A stretch of 64,000 nt of DNA from Pseudorhizobium tarimense (lineage in GTDB: Bacteria; Pseudomonadota; Alphaproteobacteria; Rhizobiales; Rhizobiaceae): the NCBI RefSeq assembly GCF_022968135.1, contig NZ_JALJRA010000013.1, positions 62,001-126,000 on the forward strand, given 5' to 3'. Positions 26,482-38,175 of this stretch are shown here, piece after piece. The first letter of the stretch is position 1. Each line of letters begins with the position of its first letter. Made by a program: the position numbers and the translations under genes. The notes under the pieces were generated by a model. It was not told the DNA's origin. It worked only from the letters and a program-made list of their open reading frames with translations, and did no database searches.

Positions 26482-28748
26482 TTAGAGGCGGCAATCGCTG
26501 CCATGTTGACGATGTCGCTGTCTTTCGCCCCCATCGAGGTGATCTGCACGGACTTGTCGAGGCCGACCAGCAGCGGGCCGATCACGGTCGCCGCGCCAAG
26601 CTCCTGAAGCATCCGCGTCGAGATCGATGCCGAGTGGATCGCCGGCATGATCAGGACGTTCGCCGTGCCGGACAGCCGGCAGAACGGGTACTGCTCCATC
26701 CGCTGCGGGTTGAGCGCCACATCGGCTGCCATCTCGCCGTCGTACTCGAAATCCACGCGGCGCTTGTCGAGGATCTTCACGGCCTCCCGCACCCGCTCCG
26801 AGCGTTCCCCTGTGGGTTGGCCGAAGGTGGAATAGGCTAACATCGCCACGCGCGGTTCGTATCCCATTCGGCGCGCCACGCGGGCGGCCTCCACCGCGAT
26901 ATCAGCAAGCTCTTCCGCCGTCGGCATGTCATGCACCGCAGTGTCTGCCACGAATACGGTGCGGCCACGCGAGAGCGCCAGCGAGATGCCGATGACCTTG
27001 TGTCCCGGTTTGGTGTCGATGCAGCGACGAACATCCTGCAGGGCGGTCGCGTAGTTACGCGTCGTGCCGGTGACCATCGCATCCGCGTCGCCGACCGCGA
27101 CCATTGTTGCTGCAAAGTGATTGCGGTCGTTGTGGATCAGGCGCTGCACATCGCGCAGCAGGTAACCCTGGCGCTGCAGGCGTGCATAGAGATGGTCGAT
27201 ATAGGCCTCGACGCGAGTGGAAATGCGCGCATTGACGATCTCGATGCCCGGGCGGTCGAGATCGATGCCGGCCTTCTCTGCCGTTGCCATGATGACGTCG
27301 TCGCGCCCGAGCAGGATTGCCGTGCCGAGCCCATGATGCGCAAAGGAGACCGCGGCGCGCATGACCTGTTCTTCCTCCGCCTCGGCGAACACGACCCGCT
27401 TCGGGAACCGACGCACCCGCTCGTAGATACCTTGAGTCGTTGCAGCCATCGGATCGCGCCGAGCGGAGAGCTCGCGCCCGTAGGCGGCGAGGTCCATAAT
27501 GTCGCGCTGTGCGACGCCGCTCTCCATCGCCGCTTCTGCAACCGCCACCGGGATCGCCGAGATTAGCCGCGGATCGAAGGGGACAGGGATTATATATTGT
27601 GATCCGAAACGTGGACGGTTTCCCTGATAGGCGGCAGCCACGTCGTCCGGCACATCCTCTCGCGCCAGGTTGGCGAGCGCATGGACGGCAGCGATCTTCA
27701 TCTCGTCGTTGATCTGTGTCGCCCGCACGTCGAGGGCGCCGCGGAAGATATAGGGGAAGCCGAGGACGTTGTTCACCTGGTTCGGGTAGTCGGACCGGCC
27801 TGTGGCCATAATCGCGTCGTCACGGATCCGCGCCACCTCTTCCGGCGTGATTTCCGGATCGGGGTTGGCCATGGCGAAGATGATCGGCTTCTCCGCCATC
27901 GAGCGGATCATCTCTTCCGAGAAAGCGCCTTTCTGCGACAGGCCGAACACGACGTCGGCGCCTGCCATCGCCTCTTCCAGCGTCCGCTTGTCGGTCTTCG
28001 CCGCATGCGCGGACTTCCACTGGTTCATGCCCTCCGAGCGGCCCTGGTAGATGACCCCCTTGGTATCGCAGAGAATGATGTTGTCGGGGTTGAAGCCCAT
28101 CGCCTTGATGAGCTCCATGCAGGCGATCGCCGCTGCTCCGGCGCCGTTGCAGACGAGCTTCGTCGTCTTGAGATCCCGGCCGGTGAGTTCCAGCGCGTTG
28201 ATGAGCCCGGCGGCCGCGATGATCGCCGTGCCATGCTGGTCGTCATGAAACACCGGAATGTCCATCAGCTCGCGCAGGCGGCTCTCGATGATGAAGCATT
28301 CGGGAGCCTTGATGTCTTCCAGGTTGATGCCGCCGAAGGAGGGGCCGAGGAAGCGAACACAGTTGACGAACTCGTCGACGTTCTCGGTGTCCACCTCGAG
28401 ATCGATCGAGTCGACATCGGCAAACCGCTTGAAGAGGACGGATTTTCCTTCCATCACCGGCTTGGAAGCAAGCGCGCCGAGATTGCCGAGGCCCAGGATG
28501 GCCGTCCCGTTGGAGATCACGGCCACCATGTTGCCGCGCGTGGTGTAGTCGTAGGCCGATGCCGGGTCAGCGGCGATTGCCTTGACCGGTACGGCGACCC
28601 CCGGCGAATAAGCGAGCGACAGATCGCGCTGCGTCGCCATGGGCTTCGTCGGGTTGATTTCAAGCTTCCCCGGACGTCCCTGGGCGTGAAAGGCAAGCGC
28701 TTCCTGTTCGGTCACGGAAGCACGCGTGCGGGCGGCCTTATCGTTCAT
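26469..28748 (-). CDS. tme: NADP-dependent malic enzyme with phosphotransacetylase-like C-terminus
   Basis: A 759-residue protein that decarboxylates malate to pyruvate. The N-terminal malic-enzyme domain (about residues 1-430) shows YSPGVAVPVKAI, DDQHGTAIIAAAGLINAL and CNGAGAAAIACMELI (the dinucleotide site). The C-terminal 330 residues resemble phosphotransacetylase, a fusion typical of proteobacterial MaeB-type enzymes in which that domain is regulatory. Neighbours olsB and mutS match the S. meliloti locus of the NADP-specific Tme; the NAD enzyme Dme is the alternative. Divergent from mutS. Confidence 0.9.
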   Translation of the reverse strand: MNDKAARTRASVTEQEALAFHAQGRPGKLEINPTKPMATQRDLSLAYSPGVAVPVKAIAADPASAYDYTTRGNMVAVISNGTAILGLGNLGALASKPVMEGKSVLFKRFADVDSIDLEVDTENVDEFVNCVRFLGPSFGGINLEDIKAPECFIIESRLRELMDIPVFHDDQHGTAIIAAAGLINALELTGRDLKTTKLVCNGAGAAAIACMELIKAMGFNPDNIILCDTKGVIYQGRSEGMNQWKSAHAAKTDKRTLEEAMAGADVVFGLSQKGAFSEEMIRSMAEKPIIFAMANPDPEITPEEVARIRDDAIMATGRSDYPNQVNNVLGFPYIFRGALDVRATQINDEMKIAAVHALANLAREDVPDDVAAAYQGNRPRFGSQYIIPVPFDPRLISAIPVAVAEAAMESGVAQRDIMDLAAYGRELSARRDPMAATTQGIYERVRRFPKRVVFAEAEEEQVMRAAVSFAHHGLGTAILLGRDDVIMATAEKAGIDLDRPGIEIVNARISTRVEAYIDHLYARLQRQGYLLRDVQRLIHNDRNHFAATMVAVGDADAMVTGTTRNYATALQDVRRCIDTKPGHKVIGISLALSRGRTVFVADTAVHDMPTAEELADIAVEAARVARRMGYEPRVAMLAYSTFGQPTGERSERVREAVKILDKRRVDFEYDGEMAADVALNPQRMEQYPFCRLSGTANVLIMPAIHSASISTRMLQELGAATVIGPLLVGLDKSVQITSMGAKDSDIVNMAAIAASNAGS

Positions 28749-28866
28749 GGGTGAAGCTCCTCCAGCTTTTTGTGGGCAGCCCTTGTCCCGGCCGCTCTAT
28801 CGGTTGTCTTTTGCGGGTCACAATCGATAGTGTTGCCCATCCTCTTGCGCAACAGAAAACCGGCCC

Positions 28867-31599
28867 GTGACCCAACACCAACGCTTTGCCATAGATGCTC
28901 TGACCGCCGCCGAGCTCGTCTCGGAGGAGAGCCGTGCGACGGCAACGCCGATGATGGAACAGTATATCGAGATCAAGGCGAACAACCCGGGATCCCTGCT
29001 CTTCTATCGCATGGGGGATTTCTACGAGCTCTTTTTCGAGGATGCGGTCGAGGCTGCCCGGGCGCTTGGTATCACGCTGACGAAGCGCGGCCAGCACATG
29101 GGACAGGACATCCCCATGTGTGGCGTCCCGATCCACGCCGCAGACGATTACCTGCAGAAACTAATTTCGCTCGGCTTCCGGGTGGCGGTCTGCGAGCAGG
29201 TGGAAGATCCGGCCGAGGCGAAGAGGCGCGGGTCGAAGTCGGTGGTAAAGCGCGACGTCGTGCGGCTGGTCACGCCGGGGACGCTGACCGAGGAGAAGCT
29301 GCTTTCTCCATCCGAGTCGAACTACCTGATGGCGCTAGCCCGCATCCGCGGCACGTCGGAGCCTCAACTGGCGCTTGCCTGGATCGATATCTCGACCGGT
29401 GTCTTTCGGCTGGCGGAATCGGACCAGTCGCGGCTGCTGGCGGACATCCTGCGCATTGATCCGCGGGAACTGATCCTGCCGGACACGATGTTCCACGATC
29501 CGGAGCTGAAGCCGGTCTTCGACGTGCTGGGCAAGGTCGCGGTGCCGCAGCCGGGCGTGCTCTTCGACAGTGCGACGGCCGAGCGCCGTGTCACCCGCTA
29601 TTTCGGCGTCGGCACCCTCGACGGCTTCGGCAGCTTTTCCCGCGCCGAACTCGCGGCGGCTGCCGCCGCGGTGGCTTATGTGGAGAAGACGCAGATTTCC
29701 GAGCGGCCGCCGCTCGGGATCCCGGAGCGTGAAAGCGCAGCATCGACGCTCTTCATCGACCCAGCCACCCGCGGAAACCTGGAGCTTACGCGCACGCTGT
29801 CTGGGGAACGGGAAGGGACGCTCTTGAAGGCGATCGATCGCACGGTCACCGGCGGTGGTGCTCGATTGATTGCAGAACGGCTGATGTCGCCTCTGACCAA
29901 CCCTGCGCAGATCAATCGTCGTCTCGATTCCATCTCCTTCCTCCGTGAGGAGCCGTCGCTCTGCTCCGATCTGCGTGCCTCCTTGAAGCAGGTGCCGGAC
30001 ATGCCGCGCGCGCTGTCGCGACTGGCGCTGGACCGCGGCGGTCCGCGCGATCTTGGAGCCATCCTGCAGGGCCTGCGAGCCGCGCGGGATGTTGTCGCGT
30101 TTCTCGAAAGGGCGATGCTGCCAGAGGAACTCGGCGAAGCACTCACCGATCTTCAGGCCTTGCCCCAGGCGCTGGAACGACACCTGGGCGAGATGCTGGC
30201 GGACGAGCTGCCGCTGTTAAAGCGCGACGGCGGCTTTCTCCGCGACGGTGCCCATGAGGCACTCGATGAGGCGCGCGCGCTGCGCGATCAGTCGCGCCGG
30301 GTCATCGCCGGCCTCCAGCTGCAATATGCCGAGGAAACCGGCATCCGCTCGCTGAAGATCAAGCACAACAACGTTCTCGGCTATTTCATCGAAGTGACGG
30401 CCGGCAATGCGGGGCCAATGACCGACAGCCCGGAGGCAAAGGCGCGTTTCATCCACCGCCAGACGATGGCCAATGCCATGCGCTTCACCACCACCGAGCT
30501 TGCCGATCTGGAAAGCCGGATTGCCAATGCCGCCGACCGTGCGCTTTCGATAGAGCTTGCAGCCTTCGACCGGATGGTCGAGGGCGTGACCGCCGAAGCC
30601 GAGGCGATCAAGCGCGGCGCTAGAGCCATTGCCGCCGTCGATGTTGCCGCGGGTCTCGCCCTCCTTGCTGAGGAGTGGGGCTACAATCGTCCAGCCGTCG
30701 ACGATTCCCGGATGTTCACGATCGAGGGCGGTCGTCATCCTGTGGTCGAACAGGCACTGCGGCGCCATTCATCAGGCCCTTTCATCGCCAATGATTGCGA
30801 CCTCTCCCCCCAGGGCAGTGAATTTGGAGCGCTCTGGCTGCTGACCGGCCCCAACATGGGTGGTAAGTCGACCTTCCTGCGCCAGAACGCGCTGATCGCG
30901 ATCCTGGCACAAATGGGCTCCTTCGTCCCGGCGGCATCGGCCCATATCGGCGTTGTGGATCGTCTTTTTTCCCGCGTCGGTGCTTCCGACGACCTCGCCC
31001 GCGGCCGCTCCACCTTCATGGTTGAGATGGTCGAGACGGCGGCAATCCTCAACCAGGCAACGGACCGCTCGCTGGTGATCCTGGACGAAATTGGTCGCGG
31101 GACGGCGACCTTCGACGGCCTTTCCATCGCTTGGGCAGCCGTCGAGCACCTGCACGAGGCGAACCGCTGCCGCGGGCTGTTCGCAACCCATTTCCACGAA
31201 CTGACGGTGCTGTCGGAAAAGCTGAACCGGCTCTCCAACGCGACGATGCGGGTGAAGGAGTGGGACGGCGAAGTCATCTTCCTCCACGAGGTAGGCCCCG
31301 GCGCCGCCGATCGTTCATACGGCATCCAGGTCGCGCGGCTCGCCGGCCTGCCGCCTTCTGTCGTCGCCCGCGCACGCGATGTCCTGACCAAGCTCGAGGA
31401 CTCCGACCGCAAGAACCCGGCCAGCCAGCTGATCGACGACCTGCCGCTCTTTCAAGTGGCCGTCCTGCGCGAGGAGCAACGCAAGGCAGGTCCCTCGAAG
31501 ATCGAAGAAGCGCTGAAATCGATCAACCCCGACGACATGACCCCACGCGAAGCACTGGAAGCGCTTTACGCCTTGAAGAAGCAGCTTCCGGCGTCTTGA
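28867..31599 (+). CDS. mutS: DNA mismatch repair protein MutS
   Basis: A 910-residue mismatch-recognition ATPase. The N-terminal mismatch-binding motif Phe52-Tyr-Glu54 lies in MGDFYELFF. The C-terminal ABC-type ATPase has Walker [10 protein letters not shown] at 661-669 and an [14 protein letters not shown]alker B/signature region. A C-terminal helix-turn-helix tail is present. The start is GTG at 28867. It is divergent from tme across 118 bases and followed by glnD after 112 bases. No MutL is in the window. Confidence 0.98.
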   Translation: MTQHQRFAIDALTAAELVSEESRATATPMMEQYIEIKANNPGSLLFYRMGDFYELFFEDAVEAARALGITLTKRGQHMGQDIPMCGVPIHAADDYLQKLISLGFRVAVCEQVEDPAEAKRRGSKSVVKRDVVRLVTPGTLTEEKLLSPSESNYLMALARIRGTSEPQLALAWIDISTGVFRLAESDQSRLLADILRIDPRELILPDTMFHDPELKPVFDVLGKVAVPQPGVLFDSATAERRVTRYFGVGTLDGFGSFSRAELAAAAAAVAYVEKTQISERPPLGIPERESAASTLFIDPATRGNLELTRTLSGEREGTLLKAIDRTVTGGGARLIAERLMSPLTNPAQINRRLDSISFLREEPSLCSDLRASLKQVPDMPRALSRLALDRGGPRDLGAILQGLRAARDVVAFLERAMLPEELGEALTDLQALPQALERHLGEMLADELPLLKRDGGFLRDGAHEALDEARALRDQSRRVIAGLQLQYAEETGIRSLKIKHNNVLGYFIEVTAGNAGPMTDSPEAKARFIHRQTMANAMRFTTTELADLESRIANAADRALSIELAAFDRMVEGVTAEAEAIKRGARAIAAVDVAAGLALLAEEWGYNRPAVDDSRMFTIEGGRHPVVEQALRRHSSGPFIANDCDLSPQGSEFGALWLLTGPNMGGKSTFLRQNALIAILAQMGSFVPAASAHIGVVDRLFSRVGASDDLARGRSTFMVEMVETAAILNQATDRSLVILDEIGRGTATFDGLSIAWAAVEHLHEANRCRGLFATHFHELTVLSEKLNRLSNATMRVKEWDGEVIFLHEVGPGAADRSYGIQVARLAGLPPSVVARARDVLTKLEDSDRKNPASQLIDDLPLFQVAVLREEQRKAGPSKIEEALKSINPDDMTPREALEALYALKKQLPAS

Positions 31600-31711
31600 T
31601 CAGCAGACCGGCGCACACGAAGTTTGAACGCTTCTGTCATCATAAAGACTGTGAAGCACAGAGCGGAGCAGATATAGGCTGCTTGCGACACGCTGGCAGC
31701 AGCAGGACGAC

Positions 31712-34555
31712 ATGGCTTACGACGATTCGATCGATTTCTCAGGCATCCTTGATGTAGCTCAGCTGCGTAAAGAGTGCCGCGCGGCCGCTTCGGGTAGCGG
31801 GCAGACGGTGCTGGAGATGCGGGCGGCTTTGCTTGCAGTGCTGCGGGCGGCGAGCGTTGAAGGCCGCAAGAGGACCCGTGCCCTCCTTGACGAAGATGGC
31901 GGCGGCCTTGCCTGCGCGCGGCGTCTGTCCTGGCTGCAGGATCAGTTGATCCAGATCCTTCATGAGGTTGTAGCAGAGCGGCTGCACCCGGAAGCGATGG
32001 AGGTGGCGGTCGCAGCCGTCGGCGGCTACGGGCGTGACACCCTGGCGCCCGGGTCGGACATTGACCTGCTTTTCCTGTTGCCGTCGAAGAATTCGGAGGC
32101 GATGCGCAAGGCGATCGAGTTCTTGCTCTACGTCCTCTGGGACATGGGCTTCAAGGTCGGTCACGCCACGCGCACGGTCGAGGAGTGCATCCAGCTCGCC
32201 AAGACGGATATCACGATCCGTACGGCCATCCTGGAAAGTCGCTACATCTGCGGGGAGGAGGCCCTGGTCAGCGAGCTGGAGAAACGCTTCGATAATGAAA
32301 TCGTCGCCGGCACCGGTGCTGAATTCGTCGCAGCAAAGCTCGCTGAACGCGACCAGCGCCACCAGAAGGCGGGCGACACCCGCTATCTCGTCGAACCCAA
32401 TGTTAAGGAAGGAAAGGGCGGCCTGCGCGACCTGCAGACGCTCTTCTGGATCGCCAAGTACTATTATCGCATCCGTGATGCGCGTGAACTCGTCAAGCTC
32501 GGCGTCCTGTCGCGGCACGAGTGGAAGGTGTTCCAGAAATCGGACGACTTTCTCTGGGCTGTGCGCTGCCACATGCACTTCCTGACGGGCAAGGCGGAGG
32601 AGCGGCTGTCCTTCGACATCCAGCGGGAGATTGCCGAGAGCCTAGGTTACCACACCCGCCCTGGCTTGGCGGCTGTCGAACGCTTCATGAAGCACTACTT
32701 CCTTGTCGCCAAGGACGTCGGAGACTTGACCCGGATCTTCTGCGCGGCACTTGAGGATGAGCAGGCCAAGGAGGCTCCCGGCCTCAAGCGCGTCATCTCG
32801 CGCTTTACCAAGCGTGTGCACAAGATACCCGGCACCGTAGAATTTGTGCAGGACCGCGGACGCATTACGCTTGCAGATCCCGACGTCTTCAAGCGCGACC
32901 CAATCAACATCATCCGCTTCTTCCATGTTGCAGACATCAACGGCCTCGAATTCCATCCAGACGCTTTGAAGAGGGTGACGCGCTCGCTTTCCCTGATCAA
33001 CGACGACGTCCGCAATAATGACGAGGCCAACCGCCTCTTCATTTCGATGCTGACGTCCCGCCGCGAGCCGGCGCTGATGCTGCGACGGATGAACGAGGCG
33101 GGGGTGCTGAGACGTTTTATCCCCGATTTCGGCCGCATCGTCTCAATGATGCAGTTCAACATGTATCATCACTACACGGTCGACGAGCACCTGATCCGCT
33201 CCGTCGAGGCGCTCTCGGAGGTCGACAAGGGTCAGGCCGCCGACATCCATCCGCTCGCCAACAAGCTGATGCCGTCCGTCGAGGAGCGGGAAGCCCTCTA
33301 TGTGGCGGTCCTGCTGCACGACATTGCGAAGGGACGGCAGGAAGATCACTCGGTCGCCGGCGCACGCATCGCCCGCAAGCTCTGCCCGCGATTCGGACTG
33401 AACGCAAAGCAGACGGAGCTGGTGGTCTGGCTCATTGAAGAGCATCTGATCATGTCGATGACGGCGCAGACGCGCGATCTCCATGACCGCAAGACGATCA
33501 CCGATTTCGCCGAAAAGGCGCAATCGATGGATCGCCTGAAGCTGCTCCTGATCCTCACTATCTGCGATATCCGCGCCGTTGGCCCTGGCGTCTGGAACGG
33601 CTGGAAGGGGCAGTTGCTGCGCACGCTCTATTACGAGACCGAGCTCCTGCTCTCCGGCGGCTTCTCCGAAGTCTCACGCAAGGAGCGAGCAAAGCAGGCT
33701 GAGGAGGAACTCTTCACGGCTCTTGCGGACTGGAGCCAGAAGGACCGGCGGGTCTATTCCCGGCTCCACTACCAGCCCTACCTTCTTTCGGTCGACCTTG
33801 AGGACCAGGTTCGGCACGCCCAGTTCATCCGCGACACCGATCGGGCGGGGCATGCGCTGGCGACGATGGTGCGGACCCACTCCTTCCATGCCATCACCGA
33901 GATCACCGTGCTGGCGCCGGACCATCCGCGGCTTTTGTCGATCATCGCCGGCGCATGTGCCGCCGCCGGTGCCAATATTGCGGACGCTCAGATCTACACG
34001 ACGTCGGACGGCCGTGCTCTCGACACCATCCTCATCAACCGCGAGTTCACCACCGACGAGGACGAGATGCGCCGCGCGGCAACCATCGGTCGGATGATTG
34101 AGGACGTCCTGTCCGGCAAGAAGCGTCTGCCCGAAGTGATCGCGACCCGGGCCAAGGGCAAGAAGCGCAACAAGGCCTTCGAGATCCCGCCATCCGTCGT
34201 GCTGTCGAACGGCCTCTCGAACAAGTTCACCGTGGTGGAGGTCGAGTGCCTTGACCGGCCCGGCCTTCTGGCGGAAATCACGGCCGTGCTGGCCGATCTT
34301 TCGCTCGACATCCACTCTGCACGCATCACGACCTTCGGAGAGAAGGTGATCGATACCTTCTACGTCACCGACCTCCTGGGCTCAAAGATCACCAACGAGA
34401 ACCGCCAAGGCAACATCATGGCGCGTCTGAAGGCCGTCATGGCCGAGCAGGAAGACGAGCTGCGCCGCGGAATGCCCTCCGGAATGATTGCGCCGGCCCC
34501 TATGCCGGCACGTCGTGCGCAACAGACACCACGCCGTTCCAAGGCTGAAGCATGA
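31712..34555 (+). CDS. glnD: bifunctional uridylyltransferase/uridylyl-removing enzyme GlnD
   Basis: A 947-residue nitrogen sensor that uridylylates PII proteins when glutamine is low and reverses this when it is high. The nucleotidyltransferase motif [18 protein letters not shown] lies near residues 104-121, the HD phosphohydrolase motif LLHDIAKG near 535-541, and two ACT glutamine-sensing domains lie near 730-810 ([15 protein letters not shown]) and 845-925 ([17 protein letters not shown]). Its stop overlaps the murJ start in ATGA, a conserved rhizobial coupling. With ptsN and hpf it adds to the nitrogen-response content of the window. Confidence 0.98.
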   Translation: MAYDDSIDFSGILDVAQLRKECRAAASGSGQTVLEMRAALLAVLRAASVEGRKRTRALLDEDGGGLACARRLSWLQDQLIQILHEVVAERLHPEAMEVAVAAVGGYGRDTLAPGSDIDLLFLLPSKNSEAMRKAIEFLLYVLWDMGFKVGHATRTVEECIQLAKTDITIRTAILESRYICGEEALVSELEKRFDNEIVAGTGAEFVAAKLAERDQRHQKAGDTRYLVEPNVKEGKGGLRDLQTLFWIAKYYYRIRDARELVKLGVLSRHEWKVFQKSDDFLWAVRCHMHFLTGKAEERLSFDIQREIAESLGYHTRPGLAAVERFMKHYFLVAKDVGDLTRIFCAALEDEQAKEAPGLKRVISRFTKRVHKIPGTVEFVQDRGRITLADPDVFKRDPINIIRFFHVADINGLEFHPDALKRVTRSLSLINDDVRNNDEANRLFISMLTSRREPALMLRRMNEAGVLRRFIPDFGRIVSMMQFNMYHHYTVDEHLIRSVEALSEVDKGQAADIHPLANKLMPSVEEREALYVAVLLHDIAKGRQEDHSVAGARIARKLCPRFGLNAKQTELVVWLIEEHLIMSMTAQTRDLHDRKTITDFAEKAQSMDRLKLLLILTICDIRAVGPGVWNGWKGQLLRTLYYETELLLSGGFSEVSRKERAKQAEEELFTALADWSQKDRRVYSRLHYQPYLLSVDLEDQVRHAQFIRDTDRAGHALATMVRTHSFHAITEITVLAPDHPRLLSIIAGACAAAGANIADAQIYTTSDGRALDTILINREFTTDEDEMRRAATIGRMIEDVLSGKKRLPEVIATRAKGKKRNKAFEIPPSVVLSNGLSNKFTVVEVECLDRPGLLAEITAVLADLSLDIHSARITTFGEKVIDTFYVTDLLGSKITNENRQGNIMARLKAVMAEQEDELRRGMPSGMIAPAPMPARRAQQTPRRSKAEA

Positions 34556-36123
34556 GCCTCGTCCGCAAGTTCGCCACCGTCGGGGGAGCCACGCTCGGCA
34601 GTCGGCTCTTCGGTTTTGCCCGCGAGACGCTGATGGCGGCCGCACTCGGCACGGGCACGATGGCCGACGTCTTCTATGCCGCCTTCCGCTTCCCGAACCT
34701 CTTCCGCCGTCTCTTTGCGGAGGGCGCCTTCAACGCGGCCTTTGTGCCGCTGTTCTCCAAGGAGATCGAGACCAATGGCGTGGAAGGCGCCAGGCGCTTC
34801 TCCGAGGAAGTCTTCGGCGTCCTATTCTCGGTGCTGATGCTGATCACCATCGCCATGGAACTGGCGATGCCCTGGCTGGTCGACTGGATCATTGCGCCGG
34901 GCTTCGCCGATGATCCCGAAAAGTCGGCACTGACCGTCCGCCTGGCCGCAGTGATGTTTCCCTATCTGATGTGCATGTCGCTGACGGCGATGATGAGCGG
35001 CATGCTGAACTCGCTGCATCATTTCTTTGCGGCGGCCATCGCACCCGTCTTCCTGAACGTGGTGATGATCGCCGCACTGGGTTATGCATGGTGGAGCGGG
35101 ACGGATGCACTATCGACGGCCTGGTATCTCTCCTGGAGCGTGCTGGTCGCCGGCGTTCTGCAGCTGTCCGTCGTGTACTTCGGGGTCCGCCATGCGGGCA
35201 TCAGGATCGGCTTCCGGCGGCCAAGGATCACGCCAAACGTAAAGCGGCTTCTCGTTCTCGCCGTGCCGGCGGCGATCACCGGTGGTGTCACGCAGATCAA
35301 CCAGGTGATCGGGCAGGCAATCGCCTCCACCAAGGATGGTGCCATTGCCGCACTTCAATATGCGGATCGCATCTATCAGCTGCCACTCGGCGTCGTCGGC
35401 GTCGCGGTGGGGGTCGTGTTGCTGCCGGAATTGTCGCGCGCGCTTAAAGGTGGCCACATGAAGGAGGCGGCGGGTATCCAGAACCGCTCGCTCGAATTCG
35501 TTCTGTTCCTGACCCTGCCCGCGGCGGCAGGCCTTTGGGTGCTGTCGGAGCCGATCATCCGGGTGCTTTACGAGCGCGGTGCCTTTTCCGCTCAGAATAC
35601 AGAAATCGTTGCCTCCATCCTGGCGATCTACGGCATCGGCCTGCCCGGGTTCGTGATGATCAAGGCCTTGCAGCCGGGCTTCTACGCCCGCGAGGACACC
35701 CGCACCCCAATGCGCTACACGATCGTCTCGGTGATCGTGAATTCGGGGCTTGCCATCACGCTGTTCCCGCTCTTGGCAGAGCGTGGGATCGCCACGGCGG
35801 AAGCTGTTGCCGGATGGCTCAACACTGCGCTTCTGTTCGCAACGCTTCTCTGGCGCGGCGACCTTACATGGGAGTGGCACTTGCTCCGACGGGCACTGCT
35901 GCTTTTGGTCTCTGCAGGCGTGATGGCGGTAGCGCTTGTCTACCTTCTGCCATACGCCGCACCATGGCTTCTGCCGCAGGTGCCGCTTCTCCGGCAGGTT
36001 TTCGCTCTCGGCTGCCTTCTGGTGGTCGCGATGGCGATCTACTTCCCGGTGGCTTTCCTGATCGGTGGGGCCGATCTCGGCATGATCCGGAGAAACCTGA
36101 AGCGCAAGCCGGTCAAAGGCTAG
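34552..36123 (+). CDS. murJ: lipid II flippase MurJ (MviN)
   Basis: A 523-residue polytopic inner-membrane protein of the MOP superfamily, with about 14 hydrophobic helices. It moves lipid II across the membrane for peptidoglycan synthesis. Family features are the N-terminal [17 protein letters not shown] segment, the [21 protein letters not shown] loop spread over residues 43-63, and [14 protein letters not shown] near residue 236. It is translationally coupled to glnD. Its stop is two bases from that of the convergent peptidase gene, in the palindrome TAGCGCTA. Confidence 0.97.
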   Translation: MSLVRKFATVGGATLGSRLFGFARETLMAAALGTGTMADVFYAAFRFPNLFRRLFAEGAFNAAFVPLFSKEIETNGVEGARRFSEEVFGVLFSVLMLITIAMELAMPWLVDWIIAPGFADDPEKSALTVRLAAVMFPYLMCMSLTAMMSGMLNSLHHFFAAAIAPVFLNVVMIAALGYAWWSGTDALSTAWYLSWSVLVAGVLQLSVVYFGVRHAGIRIGFRRPRITPNVKRLLVLAVPAAITGGVTQINQVIGQAIASTKDGAIAALQYADRIYQLPLGVVGVAVGVVLLPELSRALKGGHMKEAAGIQNRSLEFVLFLTLPAAAGLWVLSEPIIRVLYERGAFSAQNTEIVASILAIYGIGLPGFVMIKALQPGFYAREDTRTPMRYTIVSVIVNSGLAITLFPLLAERGIATAEAVAGWLNTALLFATLLWRGDLTWEWHLLRRALLLLVSAGVMAVALVYLLPYAAPWLLPQVPLLRQVFALGCLLVVAMAIYFPVAFLIGGADLGMIRRNLKRKPVKG

Positions 36124-36125
36124 CG

Positions 36126-36557
36126 CTACTTCCGCCGTCCGCAGTGCGCCCAGCGCCGCTTCGGGCCGATATCGACGTGCACCAGCCCGTTGCAGTAGCG
36201 GCCGATTCCACCGATGCCGGGAGCCGATGCGGCGGCGGCGAGGATCCTTTTCTCAGCCACCCCGGGTACCCGAATATCGGCGGCGTAACAGCGCGTATGC
36301 TGTGAGCGGCCGGATCTCGGGCGGTGGCCGGATGTTACCATCGGCTTCTTTCCGGTCTGAACGGCGATGTGAGCGAGAATGGCCTTGAGCTTTTCGGGAA
36401 AGCAACTCGTCCTGACGCTGACCCGTTGTACGGTGTAGGCCGCGGTGTAGTCATGCTTGAAGATGTTGCCGCGACGTTTCTGGCTGTCGGCTTCCGCAAC
36501 TCCGCTCACCGCGAGCGAGAGCAAGGATGCAAGCGCGACACGATAAACAATGCGCAT
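36126..36557 (-). CDS. secreted peptidase-M15-like protein (YcbK/DUF882 group)
   Basis: A 143-residue protein with a clear signal peptide (MRIVYRVALASLLSLAVSGV, cleavage expected after AEA near residue 23). It carries the zinc-ligand pattern of M15 D,D-peptidases: His87 in SQHTRC, Asp94 in AADIRV and His127 with Asp129 in VHVDIG. The likely site of action is periplasmic peptidoglycan; the exact bond is unknown. The start at 36557 is chosen because it gives the signal peptide and has a GGGGGA site upstream. It is convergent with murJ, also an envelope gene. Confidence 0.85.
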   Translation of the reverse strand: MRIVYRVALASLLSLAVSGVAEADSQKRRGNIFKHDYTAAYTVQRVSVRTSCFPEKLKAILAHIAVQTGKKPMVTSGHRPRSGRSQHTRCYAADIRVPGVAEKRILAAAASAPGIGGIGRYCNGLVHVDIGPKRRWAHCGRRK

Positions 36558-37008
36558 GGTATCCCCCAAATCTGGCTCGTGATCATCTCGAGCCTCCGTT
36601 GGTGGATGCAAATTCGTTCTCGAAAGTGTCGCAAATAAGGTGAAAATTTGCTTTAGGTTTTAGCTAAGCCTTTGTTGCGCCGCAATGTTCCAGCGCTTTC
36701 GCGGAGGGAAGAAGAAGATCATTCCGTTTCCCATTGAGAATCAATATTCTGGGCCTGCATAGAGAGCTATGCAATTCAGGACGCCTCCGCCTTTTGCTGC
36801 TCAACAAATTGGCTGCTCGTTAGCGTTGTGCGGGACGCGCCGCGCATCCCACCCGGCCAAGCTGGCGAATTGCGGCAAGAAAGTGGCAACCTCTCGCTAG
36901 GTTATCGCCAGCACTCCTCTTGATCGGCTGGGTGTGGACGTGCATAAGCCCGCCACGACAACATGGCCTGCGGGGCATGGGGCCCTCCACCAGCCTACTG
37001 AGGACGAA
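36558..37008. other. gene-poor intergenic region with a dyad, trpS leader
   Basis: About 450 bases between divergent genes. It contains a perfect inverted repeat TGCATAG-AGAG-CTATGCA (36756-36773) and a shorter one just before it, AGAAT-CAAT-ATTCT (36737-36750). Near trpS is a 12-codon open frame at 36963-37001 ([12 protein letters not shown]) ending eight bases before the trpS ATG; it has no good ribosome-binding site. I see no tRNA or recognisable RNA gene. It probably holds both promoters and possibly a small RNA. Confidence 0.5.
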
Positions 37009-38073
37009 ATGAACAGCTTCAAGCCGCTCGTGTTTTCCGGCGTCCAGCCGACCGGCAATCTCCATCTCGGCAACTACCTCGGGGCGATCCGCAAGTTCGT
37101 GGCGCTGCAGGAAAACAACGACTGCATCTATTGTGTGGTCGACCTGCACGCCATCACCGCGCAGCTGGTCCACGAGGACCTGAAGGGCCAGATCCGCTCG
37201 ATCGCCGCAGCCTTTATTGCATCGGGCATTGATCCGGTGAAGCACATCGTCTTCAACCAATCGGCCGTCCCGCAGCATGCGGAACTTGCCTGGATCTTCA
37301 ACTGCGTGGCGCGCATCGGCTGGATGAACCGCATGACGCAGTTCAAGGACAAGGCTGGCAAGGACCGCGAGAACGCTTCGCTCGGTCTGCTCGCCTATCC
37401 GAGCCTGATGGCAGCCGACATTCTCGTTTATCGCGCAACCCATGTTCCGGTCGGCGACGACCAGAAACAGCACCTGGAACTCGCCCGCGACATTGCCCAG
37501 AAGTTCAACATCGATTTCCAGGACAAGATCCGCGCGACAGGGGCCGGAATCGACATGGTGGTCGGCGAAGAGCCGATCCATGGCTTCTTTCCGCTGGTCG
37601 AGCCGCTGATCGAAGGGCCGGCGCCCCGCGTCATGTCGCTGAAGGACGGCACCAAGAAGATGTCGAAGTCGGATCCGTCGGATCTGTCGCGCATCAACCT
37701 CATGGACGATGGCGAGACCATCCTAAAGAAGATCCGCAAGGCCAAGACCGACCCGGATTGCCTTCCGAGTGAGGTTGAAGGCCTCAAGGGACGGCCTGAA
37801 GCAGACAATCTTGTCGGCATCTATGCCGCACTTTCCGACCGAAAGAAGGAAGACGTTCTGAAGGAGTATGGCGGGCAGCAGTTCTCCACCTTCAAGCCCG
37901 CGCTTGCGGATCTGGCGGTTCACGTCCTTTCACCCATCACCGGCGAAATGCGTCGCCTGATGGACGACACCGCGCACATCGACGCCATCCTGCGCGATGG
38001 TGGCGAGAGGGCACGCGCGCGTGCCGAAAAGGTGATGGCGGACGTTTACGACATCATCGGTTTCCTCCGCTGA
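37009..38073 (+). CDS. trpS: tryptophanyl-tRNA synthetase
   Basis: A 354-residue class Ic aminoacyl-tRNA synthetase. The HIGH-equivalent is in [12 protein letters not shown] (residues 11-22) and the KMSKS loop is KMSKS at 217-221. The start ATG at 37009 has GAGGAC just ahead; an upstream in-frame ATG at 36934 would add a non-conserved extension. It appears to be transcribed alone and may end at a small hairpin (38083-38106). This is the normal, single-domain form. Confidence 0.97.
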   Translation: MNSFKPLVFSGVQPTGNLHLGNYLGAIRKFVALQENNDCIYCVVDLHAITAQLVHEDLKGQIRSIAAAFIASGIDPVKHIVFNQSAVPQHAELAWIFNCVARIGWMNRMTQFKDKAGKDRENASLGLLAYPSLMAADILVYRATHVPVGDDQKQHLELARDIAQKFNIDFQDKIRATGAGIDMVVGEEPIHGFFPLVEPLIEGPAPRVMSLKDGTKKMSKSDPSDLSRINLMDDGETILKKIRKAKTDPDCLPSEVEGLKGRPEADNLVGIYAALSDRKKEDVLKEYGGQQFSTFKPALADLAVHVLSPITGEMRRLMDDTAHIDAILRDGGERARARAEKVMADVYDIIGFLR

Positions 38074-38082
38074 AGGGATCTG

Positions 38083-38106
38083 GGGTCCCGCCGGACCTAG
38101 GTTTTT
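38083..38106 (+). terminator. possible terminator after trpS
   Basis: A short stem, GGTCC-CGCC-GGACC, followed by TAGGTTTTT, ten bases after the trpS stop. The stem is only five or six pairs. Confidence 0.5.
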
Positions 38107-38175
38107 CATTTCCAGACTTTGGTATAGATTCCGCTGCTCGGTCCCGCGGCCGAGTCAGGGGAGGAAAGGGCTGCT

